Assembly: GCA_046050405.1 (NCBI GenBank)
Contig: JBJOPY010000179.1
Location: 1 to 6,600, forward strand
Reading direction: 5' to 3'
Length of the DNA: 6,600 bases
DNA from: JADKCL01 sp046050405
Lineage (GTDB): Bacteria; Bacteroidota; Bacteroidia; J057; JADKCL01
Shown: in pieces, positions 6,254 through 6,600 of the stretch
Layout: every line of letters begins with the position of its first letter
Position numbering within the stretch: position 1 is the first letter of the stretch
Notes under the pieces: model-generated
Seen by the model: the letters and a program-made list of their open reading frames with translations, nothing else
What the model was told of the DNA's origin: nothing
The model's database searches: none
Made by a program: the position numbers and the translations under genes

Positions 6254-6600
6254 TTGTCCATGTTTTTTGTGGAAAGTCATCCGTGCACCCAGATGCAGGG
6301 CACGAGCATAGGATGGCACCAATATCCAACTTTTTTGCAAAATTCCATTGTCAAAAAGGCATCGGCAGATGTATCTGTGACGACTCTCCATCGATCGAAA
6401 AATTCGCCCAACCGGATCCAGCGGTACGGTCATTTTTTCAAGGATAGGGGAGAGACGCCGCCGTCGGAAGCTGGATTCGATTGGAAACGCACCCTGAGCT
6501 TCATCTATCGATGCTTTCGATCATGCCGACCCTACAAACGTCGCCTTTCCAACAACAAGGCAACATTTTGAACGGGATGGGACGGATTCGATCTACTTTT
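6254..6600. other. Region upstream of the VF530 gene with no supportable gene
   Basis: No recognisable coding region is seen. A 105-codon + strand frame (TTG 6254 or ATG 6260 to 6571) and the upstream extension of the VF530 frame on the - strand both lack family resemblance and good ribosome sites. On the - strand a TTGACA (6349-6354 reversed) lies upstream of the VF530 gene, but I find no matching -10 at the usual spacing. The region probably holds the VF530 promoter. Confidence 0.4.

Noticed and set aside
6254..6433. N-terminal extension of the VF530 frame up to 6433
   Set aside because: VF530 proteins start a few residues before the PLHG motif; the extra 60 residues do not resemble the family.
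6254..6571. 105-codon + strand frame divergent from the VF530 gene
   Set aside because: Poor start context, Arg/Ser/Cys-rich product and no recognised family; kept as non-coding.

Overview
The window looks like ordinary chromosomal DNA from a Gram-negative-type bacterium of moderate GC: sampled lines run from about 58% in the first gene to about 40-50% in the large central gene. The families present (acyl-CoA carboxylase beta subunit, DCC-family thiol oxidoreductase, an unusually long arginine deiminase, Hsp20, DUF4286, VF530) and the rather long intergenic gaps would suit a Verrucomicrobiota/PVC or Bacteroidota-like genome. That placement is a guess from gene content, not something the sequence proves. 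I see no phage genes, transposase, CRISPR array, tRNA or rRNA.

Layout: (1) positions 1-1437 hold the 5'-truncated beta subunit of a propionyl-CoA-type carboxylase on the + strand. (2) 1613-2026 holds a DCC (DUF393) protein, + strand. (3) 2027-2515 is a gap of about 490 bases with a few dyads and one promoter-like pair. (4) 2516-4534 is a 672-residue arginine deiminase homologue that keeps every catalytic residue but carries about 235 extra residues compared with the classical enzyme. (5) A strong hairpin (4610-4650) separates it from a convergent hsp20 gene (5136-4675, - strand). (6) A divergent spacer leads to an unrecognised + strand reading frame (5296-5658) broken by one in-frame TGA, followed 27 bases later by a DUF4286 gene (5686-6000). 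(7) A convergent VF530 gene (6253-6029, - strand) ends 28 bases from it. (8) 6254-6600 holds no gene I can support.

The genes do not form an obvious single pathway. The carboxylase subunit belongs to propionyl-CoA/methylmalonyl-CoA metabolism, and the arginine deiminase stands without arcB, arcC or arcD beside it. The rest are single housekeeping or stress genes. The two items most worth a second look are the expanded, lysine/glutamate-rich arginine deiminase and the TGA-interrupted frame upstream of DUF4286. I do not see a convincing new multi-gene system.
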